From contig CAMBRQ010000009.1 in the NCBI GenBank assembly GCA_945870325.1, positions 18,611 through 82,610 of the forward strand: a DNA stretch of 64,000 nucleotides. The letters are read 5' to 3'. The position numbers were made by a program, and so were the translations under genes. Shown piece after piece: positions 55,250 through 64,000 of this stretch. Position 1 is the stretch's first letter; every line of letters starts with the position of its first letter. The notes below the pieces were generated by a model, which had not been told where the DNA came from, ran no database searches, and worked only from the letters and a program-made list of their open reading frames with translations. This DNA is from an uncultured Dorea sp. (GTDB lineage: Bacteria; Bacillota; Clostridia; Lachnospirales; Lachnospiraceae).

Positions 55250-57523
55250 ATGGAACGAAATCTGAAAAAACTGGTCAGCCAGATGACACTGGAAGAAAAA
55301 GCCGGTATGTGTTCCGGTCTTGACTTCTGGCATCTGAAAGGAGTGGAACGGCTTGGAATCCCAAGCGTCATGGTGAGCGATGGCCCTCATGGATTACGAA
55401 AACAGGACGAAGCAGCTGATCATCTGGGAATCAATGACAGTATCAAAGCAGTCTGCTTTCCTCCGGCAGTCCTAAGCGCCTGCTCTTTTGACCGGGAACT
55501 GATGCATACCTTCGGAGATGCCATCGGCAAAGAAGCACAGGCTAACGATCTGTCCGTTGTCCTCGGACCGGCAGTCAACATCAAGCGTTCCCCATTATGC
55601 GGACGGAACTTTGAATATTACTCGGAAGATCCTTACCTTGCCGGCGAAACTGCTGCCGCGTTCATCAATGGTGTCCAGGCACATCATGTAGGAACCTCCA
55701 TCAAACATTTTGCCGCAAATAATCAGGAATTCAACCGTATGAGCTGCTCTTCCAACGCAGACGAGCGTACGCTCAGGGAGATCTACCTTTCTGCCTTTGA
55801 GACAGCCGTAAAAAAATCCCAGCCATACACCGTGATGTGCTCTTACAATAAGATAAATGGCACCTTCGCCTCTGAGAATCCATGGCTCTTGACCGATGTT
55901 CTTCGGGATGAGTGGGGATTCGAAGGCTATGTCATGTCTGACTGGGGCGCTGTTAATGACCGTGTTGCAGGTCTGAAAGCCGGTCTGGAACTTGAGATGC
56001 CTTCTTCCGGCGGCATCAATGACCGTGAAATCGTCTCTGCCGTACAAAATGGCACTCTGGACGAGGCAGTCCTTGATCAGGCAGTGGAACGTATGCTGAA
56101 AATTATCTTCACATATACAGATCACCGTGAAGACCAGGAATTCACACTGGAGGCAGATCATGCATTAGCCAAACAGATTGCAGAGGAATCCATGGTTCTC
56201 TTGAAAAACGATTCTATACTTCCTCTGAACGATGAAGAAAAGATCGTATTCATCGGTGAATTTGCCGCAAAGCCACGCTATCAAGGCGGCGGAAGTTCCC
56301 ATATCAACAGTTACCGTGTCAGCAGCATCCTGGATTCGATTACAGAAAAGACGAACGTAACTTATGTAAAAGGTTTCCAAGCAGATAGCGATATCTATGA
56401 TGAAGATCTGGCAGGCGAAGCAATCGAAGCAGCCAAGAATGCAGACAAAGTGGTCATCTTTGCCGGACTTCCGGACAGTTTTGAATCTGAAGGTTATGAC
56501 CGGACCCATATGCGGCTTCCTGATTGTCAGAACCGCCTGATCGATGAGATTCTTGCTGTACAATCTCAGGTAATCGTTGTGCTTCACAATGGTTCTCCGG
56601 TTGAAATGCCGTGGCTTTCTAAAGTAAAAGGACTCCTGGAAGCATATCTTGGCGGACAGGCAGTTGGAGAAGCGCTGGCAGATATTCTCTTTGGCAAGGT
56701 CAATCCATCGGGAAAACTTGCAGAGACCATTCCTTATAAACTGTCTGACAATCCGTCCTACTTATCATTTGGAGACGGAGAAGATGTGGAGTACAGCGAG
56801 GGGATCTTCGTCGGATACCGCTATTACGATACGAAAGAGATGCCGGTAGCATTTCCATTCGGTTATGGACTTTCTTATACTACATTCGCATACAGTAATC
56901 TGCGAATCAGCCAAAAAGAACTGTCTGATGCCGATACGATTACCGTATCTGCAGATGTAACCAATACAGGAGACAGAGAGGGAAAAGAGATTGTCCAGTT
57001 ATATGTCCGTGATCTGACCGGAACTGTACGCCGTCCGTTAAAAGAACTAAAGGGTTACGATAAAGTATCTCTGAAGCCGGGTGAAACGAAGACCGTTTCT
57101 TTCACCCTTGATTACAGAAGTTTTGCCTGGTATAACACTAGATTAAGCGACTGGTATGCGGCATCCGGCGATTATGAGATTCTGATTGCCGCTTCCTCAC
57201 AGGATGTACGCTTGACAGAGCAGGTACACCTGACCACCAGAAAGGTATTGCCGCTGAATGTACATGCCAACACAACTCTGGGAGAACTGCTTTCTGATGA
57301 GCGCACCAAAGCACTGGGATTGGAATTCAAGAAGCGTATGGATACCTTCTTCGGCGCTCCGGCAATTTCTGACGAAGAGGAATCTTCAAGCGCAAAAGAA
57401 GCAATCAGCGATGAAATGAATAACGCGATGGTGGCATCTATGCCGCTTCGAAATGTTGTGACTTTTGGACTGCTTGGCAGAGAAGAACTTGAGAATCTTT
57501 TAAACGAGATGAATCAGCATTAA
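55250..57523 (+). CDS. GH3 beta-glucosidase with fibronectin III-like domain and helical tail
   Basis: 757 aa. Barrel with KHFAANNQEFNRMS and nucleophile Asp in VMSDWGAV (about residue 228), alpha/beta sandwich, fibronectin III-like domain (FPFGYGLSYTTF, GKEIVQLYV), then a helical tail of about 80 residues (TTLGELLSDERTKAL.. to ELENLLNEMNQ). Cytosolic. Only catabolic gene on the plus strand, controlled by its own AraC neighbour. A terminator follows. Confidence 0.92.
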   Translation: MERNLKKLVSQMTLEEKAGMCSGLDFWHLKGVERLGIPSVMVSDGPHGLRKQDEAADHLGINDSIKAVCFPPAVLSACSFDRELMHTFGDAIGKEAQANDLSVVLGPAVNIKRSPLCGRNFEYYSEDPYLAGETAAAFINGVQAHHVGTSIKHFAANNQEFNRMSCSSNADERTLREIYLSAFETAVKKSQPYTVMCSYNKINGTFASENPWLLTDVLRDEWGFEGYVMSDWGAVNDRVAGLKAGLELEMPSSGGINDREIVSAVQNGTLDEAVLDQAVERMLKIIFTYTDHREDQEFTLEADHALAKQIAEESMVLLKNDSILPLNDEEKIVFIGEFAAKPRYQGGGSSHINSYRVSSILDSITEKTNVTYVKGFQADSDIYDEDLAGEAIEAAKNADKVVIFAGLPDSFESEGYDRTHMRLPDCQNRLIDEILAVQSQVIVVLHNGSPVEMPWLSKVKGLLEAYLGGQAVGEALADILFGKVNPSGKLAETIPYKLSDNPSYLSFGDGEDVEYSEGIFVGYRYYDTKEMPVAFPFGYGLSYTTFAYSNLRISQKELSDADTITVSADVTNTGDREGKEIVQLYVRDLTGTVRRPLKELKGYDKVSLKPGETKTVSFTLDYRSFAWYNTRLSDWYAASGDYEILIAASSQDVRLTEQVHLTTRKVLPLNVHANTTLGELLSDERTKALGLEFKKRMDTFFGAPAISDEEESSSAKEAISDEMNNAMVASMPLRNVVTFGLLGREELENLLNEMNQH

Positions 57524-57533
57524 AAATCAGGAA

Positions 57534-57569
57534 GGAACTGAGCCACTGATATTTCCAGTGGTCAGTTCC
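57534..57569 (+). terminator. Terminator after the GH3 gene
   Basis: GGAACTG..CCACTG pairs with CAGTGG..CAGTTCC (about 15 bp). The T run is weak. Confidence 0.6.
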
Positions 57570-57652
57570 CTATATTAAAATATGACGTCAAACACATGCG
57601 GTTCTCCGTCTGGTACATACAATCAGATCGTAACTGAAAATATACGGAAAGG

Positions 57653-60088
57653 TTATATAACCATCACTTCTTTTCCTTTTATCCCAAGATTTGCCACATC
57701 AACTCTATACCTCACACCCTCCGGCACTTTCACTTCTAATATGATTCTGTCATCCTCTTCTTTCACATGCACCCTAATCTCACCCTTCACGGATCTGTAA
57801 CTGCATGTGAATTCTCTCATGCCCTCCGGCAGATACGGACATATGACCACTTTTTCGAATCCGGCTTCCTCCGGCACAATTCCGGCAATTCCATTATAAT
57901 ACCACTCAATAATATGCCCCATCATATCATGGCAATGGCTTCTCGGATTGGTCTCCCAATATTCTCCCAGGGTGGTCTCTCCGTCCAGAATAAACGAATA
58001 GTAACTCGGATGTTCTTTCCTTAATATGAATCTGGCAATCACATCGTTCATTCCATTCTTACGCGCGGTCTGGATGATATACGGAAGCCCTACCTCTCCA
58101 CTGATAAATGCGCCTTCACGTTCCAGCGTATATGCAAAAGCATTTGCCACGCTTTCGTATTTTTCTTCTGGCACCATTCCCCAGTAAAGAGGCAGTGCTT
58201 CGCAGGCCTGTGTCATGAATGTCTCATCCGCATGATCCCATGCGCGGTAGCACCAAAATCCCTGGTCAGCGTTCCATACAAACAGTTTTTCATTATAATT
58301 CTTCTTCACGCTCTCTGCGTAAATTTCCAATTCTTCCTGTTCATGAACTCTTCCCAATATCTTTGCGAACTTAGCCAAGGTGATTGCATCCGCATATAAA
58401 AATGCCGTTTCTATGTTCTCTCTTGCCAGTTCATTCCTTGGATTCCCCCAGTCACCCAGTCCATGATTGATAAATCCCTCTTCATTCACCTTTGTCTTCA
58501 GATGCTTCAGATACCGCATCCCTGCTTCATAGTTATCCTTTATAATCTGTACATCCCCATAGAACCAATAATGCCACCAGGTTCCCAGGATACAGGTGCT
58601 GCCCCAGGGAATGATATCATAGAAACTTCCCATTCCAGGCACCGGAAGAACATTCGGTATATAACAAGGGCACTGCGACGGCATCAGCCCATCTCCCGGA
58701 TAGACTTTATTTCCCGCAAAGTCAAAGAAGTAATCGCCTGCCGTATGCTGGTCCACCCGCATATCCAACAGGAACTTCTCCCACAGTTTTCTGCCATCCT
58801 TCATATAGAATATGGAAGGCGCCATCAGATGGTTCGGCTCCTGCCAGGCAAAACGCTCAATTGTCGGACAGTCCGTGTGGATGCTCAGCATATTTGCCTC
58901 TACCGTTTTTTCAATCATATCGTATATCTGTTCATACCGCTTGTCATCACAAGAAAAAGAGCCATCCGTCTTCCATGCGCTGCTGATTGCGTGCGCCCGC
59001 AATCGCCGGAATTCAATCCTTGCAGCGATATGGCTGCCCAGTGAATCTTTCTGATCTTCATTATCATCTGCTTTATATTCTTTTCCATCAGAATTCCCGG
59101 CATAGACTTTCTCCACCGCTACATATCTTCCCGCAAAATAGGTGAATTTCATCCGGCATGTCTCCCACACATCATCTTTCCCGATGATATATGTAATGCA
59201 GGAATCCAGATTCACCCAGCCTTTTGCCATCTGATCGACATCTCCATCCGGTCCTAATTTCTCTGCAGGATACAGTTTTATCATATCTCCGGTTTTTCCC
59301 CGGACTTCAAACTCTAGTATTCCAGACATATTCTGTCCCAAATCAAAGATTTCCCGTCTTGTTATACCGCAGGATTCCTCTTTCCTTCTTCTCTGTGCAT
59401 CCGTACTTTTCTCATATTTTGGAATTCCTCCAAGATCTCTTCCATCATATGTCCGTATAACTTTCACGGCAGGCTGAAACTGCTCCATGAGTTTTCCCTT
59501 CGGTATTTCTCTTTCTTCCAGAATAACAGCCTTCTCCCAATCAGACGCGTCATAATCCGCCGTATTCCATCCTTCCTGAATGAGCCTCCCGTCAATCGTC
59601 TCCGAACCATATACATTACTCATCACTACCGGATGCTGCTTTACTTCAAAGGCATCATCTGCCTGAATCGTCTCCATAGTTCCATCTTCATATGTAATTG
59701 CAAGTTCCAACGCAAGAACCAGATATTTTCCAAAAGGCTTATACGGATTCGGATTCGGCGGCATGAATTCCGGAAATGAGAATGTATAATGCTCATCCAT
59801 CTTAATGAACCACCCGTTCCCTACTTCTGCTCCCAGCACATTATCCCCCATCTGCAGATACTCGGTTACATCAAAGGTCACATACTGGATTATCTTCCGG
59901 TAATTTGTCCAGCCAGGATCTAATTCATGGTCATCCACTTTCTTTCCGTTGACATAAAAAATGAATTGCCCTAGTCCACAGACTCTTGCCTCAGCTCTTC
60001 TTACTTTCTTCTCTATGCAGAATTTTCTTCTTGCATAAAATGGTACGGCAGTCCGGTTCGTAATCCAACTGCCCAGTGTTGTATTCAT
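57653..60088 (-). CDS. GH78 alpha-L-rhamnosidase, divergent type
   Basis: 811 aa. N-terminal beta domains (CGLGQFIFYVNGKKV), (alpha/alpha)6 barrel and C-terminal beta-sandwich as in GH78. The acid motif reads DCPTIERFAWQEP (about residue 408) instead of DCPQRDERxGW, and the base motif GETTLGEYW (about 706) instead of GATTIWERW. This subtype may act on different rhamnosides from the other two enzymes. Last gene of the unit esterase, MBL, GH78. Confidence 0.88.
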   Translation of the reverse strand: MNTTLGSWITNRTAVPFYARRKFCIEKKVRRAEARVCGLGQFIFYVNGKKVDDHELDPGWTNYRKIIQYVTFDVTEYLQMGDNVLGAEVGNGWFIKMDEHYTFSFPEFMPPNPNPYKPFGKYLVLALELAITYEDGTMETIQADDAFEVKQHPVVMSNVYGSETIDGRLIQEGWNTADYDASDWEKAVILEEREIPKGKLMEQFQPAVKVIRTYDGRDLGGIPKYEKSTDAQRRRKEESCGITRREIFDLGQNMSGILEFEVRGKTGDMIKLYPAEKLGPDGDVDQMAKGWVNLDSCITYIIGKDDVWETCRMKFTYFAGRYVAVEKVYAGNSDGKEYKADDNEDQKDSLGSHIAARIEFRRLRAHAISSAWKTDGSFSCDDKRYEQIYDMIEKTVEANMLSIHTDCPTIERFAWQEPNHLMAPSIFYMKDGRKLWEKFLLDMRVDQHTAGDYFFDFAGNKVYPGDGLMPSQCPCYIPNVLPVPGMGSFYDIIPWGSTCILGTWWHYWFYGDVQIIKDNYEAGMRYLKHLKTKVNEEGFINHGLGDWGNPRNELARENIETAFLYADAITLAKFAKILGRVHEQEELEIYAESVKKNYNEKLFVWNADQGFWCYRAWDHADETFMTQACEALPLYWGMVPEEKYESVANAFAYTLEREGAFISGEVGLPYIIQTARKNGMNDVIARFILRKEHPSYYSFILDGETTLGEYWETNPRSHCHDMMGHIIEWYYNGIAGIVPEEAGFEKVVICPYLPEGMREFTCSYRSVKGEIRVHVKEEDDRIILEVKVPEGVRYRVDVANLGIKGKEVMVI

Positions 60089-60151
60089 GATCTCATCTCC
60101 CTTATATTTTCCTCCTTAATCGCAATTCTTATACCAATATATCAGTTCTTT

Positions 60152-60997
60152 TTACTTTTCTTCACTAATTACCACAGCCGCATACTCTGGTCGAAACATA
60201 TCCGCCATTGTCATTCCGTCTAACGCGCAGACTCTCGGCTTGCATTCATTTGAAAAAAAACACTCGAAAGGCTCACCTTTGGAATAATCTGCTTCCTGTG
60301 CCGCCTGGATATATCGTTTTAGGTCATCTTTATGCATCGGAACCGGATTATGACCGCCAATATATTCCTCTGCATTTAAGCCGTACATCTTCTTCACGGT
60401 TCTGATATACTCTTTCAGATCTGTTGCTTCGTATGAGAACAGCCATACGAACGTTCCTGTAGCATCGCCAACAAACATAATATTTTTCTCCTGATACAGC
60501 AATGAAATACTGCCTTTTGTATGTCCGGGAGTCTCATAGACGCTGATGGAAGCGCCGCCAAGTTCAAACACATCTCCTTCTTTCGTACTCAGAAGTTTCC
60601 CCGTATCCATCTGACAATACTTTTCCATATCGAACCCTTCCGGTAATGCATTGTATTCTTCCCCAGTCTCATAGTGAATGCTATGTCTGGCTCTTTTTAC
60701 GTTATCCATACGCATCTTCCGTCCTGTATGCTCTTTACATAATTCCACATCTTTTTCATGAATATAGCAATACTCATTAAATTGCGCATTCCCTCCGGCA
60801 TGATCGCAGTGTCCATGTGTATTAATAATAATCAATGGTTTCTCAGTCACCTGCCGTACTGTTTCTCTTAGATTCCCATAACAATAGCCGGTATCAATCA
60901 ACATTGCTTTTTCAGTTCCCACAATCAGATAGCAATACACTGACTCCGGGCTTCCTATTCTGTAATAGCCATTCATTTTCTCAACTTGATAATACAT
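60152..60997 (-). CDS. MBL-fold metallo-hydrolase
   Basis: 281 aa from the ATG at 60997 (GGAGG 7 nt upstream). Metal motif HGHCDHAGGN, further ligands at ETPGHTKGS, VGDATG and GGHNPVP. Same family as the 28177 protein. It lies between an esterase and a rhamnosidase gene, which hints at a part in removing non-sugar substituents; not shown by sequence alone. Confidence 0.85.
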   Translation of the reverse strand: MYYQVEKMNGYYRIGSPESVYCYLIVGTEKAMLIDTGYCYGNLRETVRQVTEKPLIIINTHGHCDHAGGNAQFNEYCYIHEKDVELCKEHTGRKMRMDNVKRARHSIHYETGEEYNALPEGFDMEKYCQMDTGKLLSTKEGDVFELGGASISVYETPGHTKGSISLLYQEKNIMFVGDATGTFVWLFSYEATDLKEYIRTVKKMYGLNAEEYIGGHNPVPMHKDDLKRYIQAAQEADYSKGEPFECFFSNECKPRVCALDGMTMADMFRPEYAAVVISEEK

Positions 60998-61020
60998 CTT
61001 ACTTCCTCCTCGCATATTAA

Positions 61021-61983
61021 TTAAATCTGTCCCTGTTCCAGCAATTCTTCAAAAGAAGATTTCTCAGGGAGCGGCAATGCGAATCTTTTCTCCAGCCAGC
61101 ATCCTGCAAGCTCACTCCACTTAGCCGCATCCGGATAGATCAGGCTTCTTGCCTCTGCCGAAGCCTGTGTAGAAAGCGACAGTCCATGAGGACCTTCTTC
61201 AAAAATATGTAATTCAAACGGAATCTTCTTCTCTGCAAGGGCATGGGACATACGGATGGAATGCTGCACTGGTACCAATGTATCTTCTGATGTCGCCCAT
61301 AGGAAAGTTGGCGGCATGTATTCTGTCACATGTCTTGCCGGACTTACTTTGTCAAGCATCTCTTCGCCTGGAACTTCCTCCCCAAGATACGCCTTAACAG
61401 ACGCAGCAAAAAATGCCTTATCCATTGGTGTATACTCTTCCATTACATCCCTCATATAAACATAATCGCTCAATGTATAACCCAGGATAGCTGCTGCCGG
61501 ACGGAAATTCTCTTTCTCTTCCTGAAAATACTCACTAATCACGTCTTCCTGCCAATTAACCGCATACATTGAAGCATTATGTGCTCCTGCCGAGAATCCA
61601 CATACGGCAATCCGCTTTGTATCTACCATCCACTCCTTGGCATGTTCCCGAAGAATCAACATAGGTTTTCCAATCTCACGCATGGCATTAGGATATTGGC
61701 TGTTCACATTCTCCTCAATCCCCTTCATAATATCCGGGAATCTTCCACTTCCTTCGCAATAAGTCGAATAGCGCAATACAAAAGCATGATACCCCATAGC
61801 CGCAAATCGAATCGCAACCGGTTCTGCCTCCCGGTCTGAACAATTAAAATATCCTCCGCCCGGACAAATGATAATAGCCGGACGCATCTTTCCCGCAAGC
61901 AGTTCCGGCGAATCCTGGAGAATATAGGTGGTCAATGTTACATCTTCTCTGTTCTCATATAACTTAATCACTTCTGTTTTCAT
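61021..61983 (-). CDS. Alpha/beta hydrolase (acyl-sugar esterase-like)
   Basis: 320 aa. Oxyanion motif ICPGGGYFNCSDREAEP, nucleophile Ser in CGFSAGAHNAS, Asp and His in the C-terminal third (SEDTLVPVQHS, EEGPHGLSL). The BD-FAE/acetyl-xylan-esterase-like fold removes acetyl, feruloyl or similar groups from plant glycosides. First gene of its unit, preceded by site M4. AGGAGT-type ribosome binding site. Confidence 0.88.
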   Translation of the reverse strand: MKTEVIKLYENREDVTLTTYILQDSPELLAGKMRPAIIICPGGGYFNCSDREAEPVAIRFAAMGYHAFVLRYSTYCEGSGRFPDIMKGIEENVNSQYPNAMREIGKPMLILREHAKEWMVDTKRIAVCGFSAGAHNASMYAVNWQEDVISEYFQEEKENFRPAAAILGYTLSDYVYMRDVMEEYTPMDKAFFAASVKAYLGEEVPGEEMLDKVSPARHVTEYMPPTFLWATSEDTLVPVQHSIRMSHALAEKKIPFELHIFEEGPHGLSLSTQASAEARSLIYPDAAKWSELAGCWLEKRFALPLPEKSSFEELLEQGQI

Positions 61984-62064
61984 GAAAAACCACTCCTTTT
62001 TATATACGATATCATTATTGTATATAAACTATTTTTCTAAAACCACACCACTATTTTTTGATTA

Positions 62065-62077
62065 TCCGACATTTTTT
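62065..62077 (-). promoter_or_regulatory. TGTCGG motif, site M4
   Basis: Minus strand AAAAAATGTCGGA, about 85 bp before the esterase start at 61983. Confidence 0.6.
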
Positions 62078-62174
62078 AACATCTTGCTTGCAGGACCGCT
62101 ACTAGCAGTCCTCCCAAATACTTCGACGATTCAAAAGTCAATATCGCCTTAAAACAAGTCAAATATACATCTAG

Positions 62175-62203
62175 TTCGAGGCATTCAAAAGCAGTATTAT
62201 AAT
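62175..62203 (+). promoter_or_regulatory. Promoter of the 57-aa gene
   Basis: TTCGAG (62175-62180), 17-bp spacer, TATAAT (62198-62203), 54 bp before the ATG at 62258. Confidence 0.6.
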
Positions 62204-62257
62204 ACACGTAAACAAGATAACAAATCATTCAACAAACATGAAAAGGAGAGATTAATT

Positions 62258-62431
62258 ATGGCAACAGCAGTATTAAGAACTAACGTATATCGCAATACAA
62301 ACAAAAAGGAGTCCCTTTGGGATAAGTTCATGAATCTATCCAAAGCAGAAAGAGCAAGTATCATCTGTGGTTTACTTTCTATGAACGGTTCAGCCAACGT
62401 GTACCCACTTTACAAAGCATTGACAGAATAA
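62258..62431 (+). CDS. Small basic protein, 57 aa
   Basis: ATG at 62258 with AAAGGAG 8 nt upstream and a good promoter, stop TAA at 62429-62431. Predicted helical (LWDKFMNLSKAERASIICGL), with one Cys and no membrane helix. Monocistronic. Not recognised. Confidence 0.6.
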   Translation: MATAVLRTNVYRNTNKKESLWDKFMNLSKAERASIICGLLSMNGSANVYPLYKALTE

Positions 62432-62645
62432 TATGGATACAAGCGGATGGATGAAAATAATAACCAACGGATAAAAGAGTTCACAAAATGAAGAGTCCAT
62501 ACCCGTTCACATAATTCTTTCGTATATGATTTGATAATTATTTGATTTTTTTATTTTCTTTCTGGACAATATATCTTATAATCTATGAGAATTATTTTAC
62601 TTAGCAGCTAAATGGAAGTATGCATTCTGAAAAAGGAGACATTCT

Positions 62646-63485
62646 ATGAGCAAAGCCTATTATGAATCCATTAAGGAAATCGGTAATTCCGGCATCATTC
62701 TGTCCTATCAGACAGTACCGGGAGGGTATCATCCTCTCCACTGGCATGAAGAATTAGAACTTCTCTATCCATTGAACGGTGCTGTCGATATTAATATTGA
62801 AGGAAAAAAATATGATCTTCCCGTGAAACAACTGATGGTAGTGGAATCCTGCGAAGTACACAGTACCTACTCCTATAACTCCCCCAGCATGTTCCTCTGT
62901 ATACATCTCTCCAAAAAGCACATGCAGCAATACATGCCCGATATTGAACTATATCAGATCCATTGCAAACCAGAAGAGATTGCTGATGAAGATTTTCCAT
63001 TCTATCTTGAGATCTGTAAAATGCTGGAAACCTTGACCCGTATCTATATCGAAGATGCTGCCGCGTTCCAACTGGAGGCTGAGGGAATCGTACTTCAGAT
63101 TCTGGCACATCTGATTCGACACTTCTCTACCAATACTGCTCCACAGTTAGATGCCAGTGATGCTCTCACACGAGAACGCATCCGCCAGATCATCACCTAT
63201 GTGGAAGAGCATTTTCGGGAGCCAATCTCCTTATCTGACATCTCGGAAGAACTGGGACTTGGGAAGGAATACTTTTGCCGTTTCTTTAAAAAAAATATGG
63301 GACTCTCTTTTTTAAATTATTTGAATGAGATCCGATTGACCCACGTGTATCAGGATCTTATTACTACAGACGCACCGATTACCGAGATTATGGAAGCAAA
63401 TGGGATTACAAATCAGAAGTTGTTCAATCGCAGTTTTAAAAAATTGTATGGGTGTACGCCTTCTGCAATCCGGAAACCATCGTAA
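62646..63485 (+). CDS. AraC-family regulator with cupin sensor
   Basis: 279 aa. Cupin residues about 10-95 (HWHEELELLYPLNGAVDINIEGK), double HTH in the last 100 residues (SDISEELGLGKEYFCRFFKKN). GGAG lies about 7 nt before the ATG. Closest regulator to the esterase/MBL/GH78 unit, so a second candidate reader of site M4. Confidence 0.88.
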   Translation: MSKAYYESIKEIGNSGIILSYQTVPGGYHPLHWHEELELLYPLNGAVDINIEGKKYDLPVKQLMVVESCEVHSTYSYNSPSMFLCIHLSKKHMQQYMPDIELYQIHCKPEEIADEDFPFYLEICKMLETLTRIYIEDAAAFQLEAEGIVLQILAHLIRHFSTNTAPQLDASDALTRERIRQIITYVEEHFREPISLSDISEELGLGKEYFCRFFKKNMGLSFLNYLNEIRLTHVYQDLITTDAPITEIMEANGITNQKLFNRSFKKLYGCTPSAIRKPS

Positions 63486-63538
63486 AAAGCGGACTACGGT
63501 TTCCTCCAGATGCTTTAGCAACTAAAAGGAGAATTATC

Positions 63539-64000
63539 ATGTCATACAATAGTATTGTTCCAGAAGCAGACTTTCGTAAATTCCAGAATCTTCAAGAACA
63601 GATATCCGCATGCCGCTATTGCCAGAAAGATTTTGGTTTTGAACCGCACCCGATTCTATTCGGCAATCTTAATGCCAAGATCATGCAGATCAGCCAGGCA
63701 CCTTCTCGCAGTGTTCATAATACGGGAAAGCCTTTCAATGATGCAAGCGGAAAACGTCTGCGTTCAGAATGGTATCAGATTTCTGATGAGACTTTCTATC
63801 ATCCGGATAATTTCTATATTGTATCTGTAGCACACTGCTATCCGGGGAAGGCTTCAGGTGGTGGTGACAGGCGACCGCCGAAATGCTGTGCCGATAAGTG
63901 GCTGGTACAGGAACTTGCATTGGTGCGAAATGAGATCTATATTCTTATTGGTGGGTATGCTGCTGCTTATTTCTTCCCGGGTGAAAAGTTGACAGATCTG
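63539..64000 (+). CDS. Uracil-DNA glycosylase family protein (partial)
   Basis: 154 codons visible, running off the window. ATG at 63539 with AAAGGAG 8 nt upstream. ISACRYCQKDF is the N-terminal Cys pair of iron-sulfur UDGs, QISQAPSRSVHNTGKPF is the family uracil-binding loop, and SVAHCYPG follows with a further CC pair. DNA base-excision repair is the family role. Confidence 0.8.
   Translation, partial: MSYNSIVPEADFRKFQNLQEQISACRYCQKDFGFEPHPILFGNLNAKIMQISQAPSRSVHNTGKPFNDASGKRLRSEWYQISDETFYHPDNFYIVSVAHCYPGKASGGGDRRPPKCCADKWLVQELALVRNEIYILIGGYAAAYFFPGEKLTDL

Overview
The window looks like a chromosomal segment of a Gram-positive gut anaerobe of the Lachnospiraceae type (Clostridia). This rests on strong AGGAGG-type ribosome binding sites, moderately AT-rich DNA, PucR/AraC/XRE one-component regulators, GPH sugar symporters, and many cytoplasmic glycoside hydrolases without signal peptides. 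The species is inference; no rRNA or tRNA gene, CRISPR array, prophage or complete insertion sequence was seen. Many gene starts were moved inward from the longest ORF to the start codon that has a proper Shine-Dalgarno sequence.

Layout. 1-3,000: stand-alone CheY, a hypothetical gene, and PTS enzyme I. 3,100-5,060: a small ABC-2 export operon whose promoter carries the same operator as the XRE regulator gene 10 kb away. 5,150-8,435: two PucR-type regulator genes, one fused to a 2-hydroxyacyl-CoA-dehydratase-like double-cubane iron-sulfur module. 8,549-13,560: an amino-acid ABC importer, M20 deacylase and PatB-type C-S lyase operon, probably for salvage of S-modified cysteines. 13,900-15,420: XRE regulator and a 53-aa protein. 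15,424-16,349: two large structured elements. 16,350-19,880: two aldo/keto reductases, a flavodoxin-like lipoprotein and a divergent LysR regulator. 20,000-25,000: rhaBAD and an AraC regulator. 25,000-26,750: a split ThrE-type exporter and a DUF2798 protein.

26,766-63,485 is a Gram-positive locus for plant-type rhamnosides and other small glycosides. It holds three intact GH78 rhamnosidases plus one interrupted by an in-frame amber codon, three GH3, one GH2, two GH43 (one degenerate), two GH65 phosphorylases (one degenerate), beta-phosphoglucomutase, a GPH symporter, two MBL hydrolases, an esterase, three AraC regulators, a membrane-anchored MerR regulator and a DinJ/YafQ toxin-antitoxin pair. 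The absence of secretion signals suggests import of short glycosides followed by cytosolic trimming; rhamnose then enters rhaBAD and beta-glucose-1-phosphate enters via PgmB. Five promoters in this region share a TGTCGG-centred motif.

The most unusual content is a family of three elements of about 290 nt (15424-15715 plus, 16059-16349 minus, 39234-39519 plus). Each starts 0-2 nt after a stop codon on the same strand. Each has the same ends, the same long two-part stem and the same two-hairpin tip with a TTGTR pentaloop, but entirely different stem sequences that still pair. That pattern is expected of a structured RNA (or folded single-stranded DNA) under selection for shape, not of an ordinary foldback repeat.
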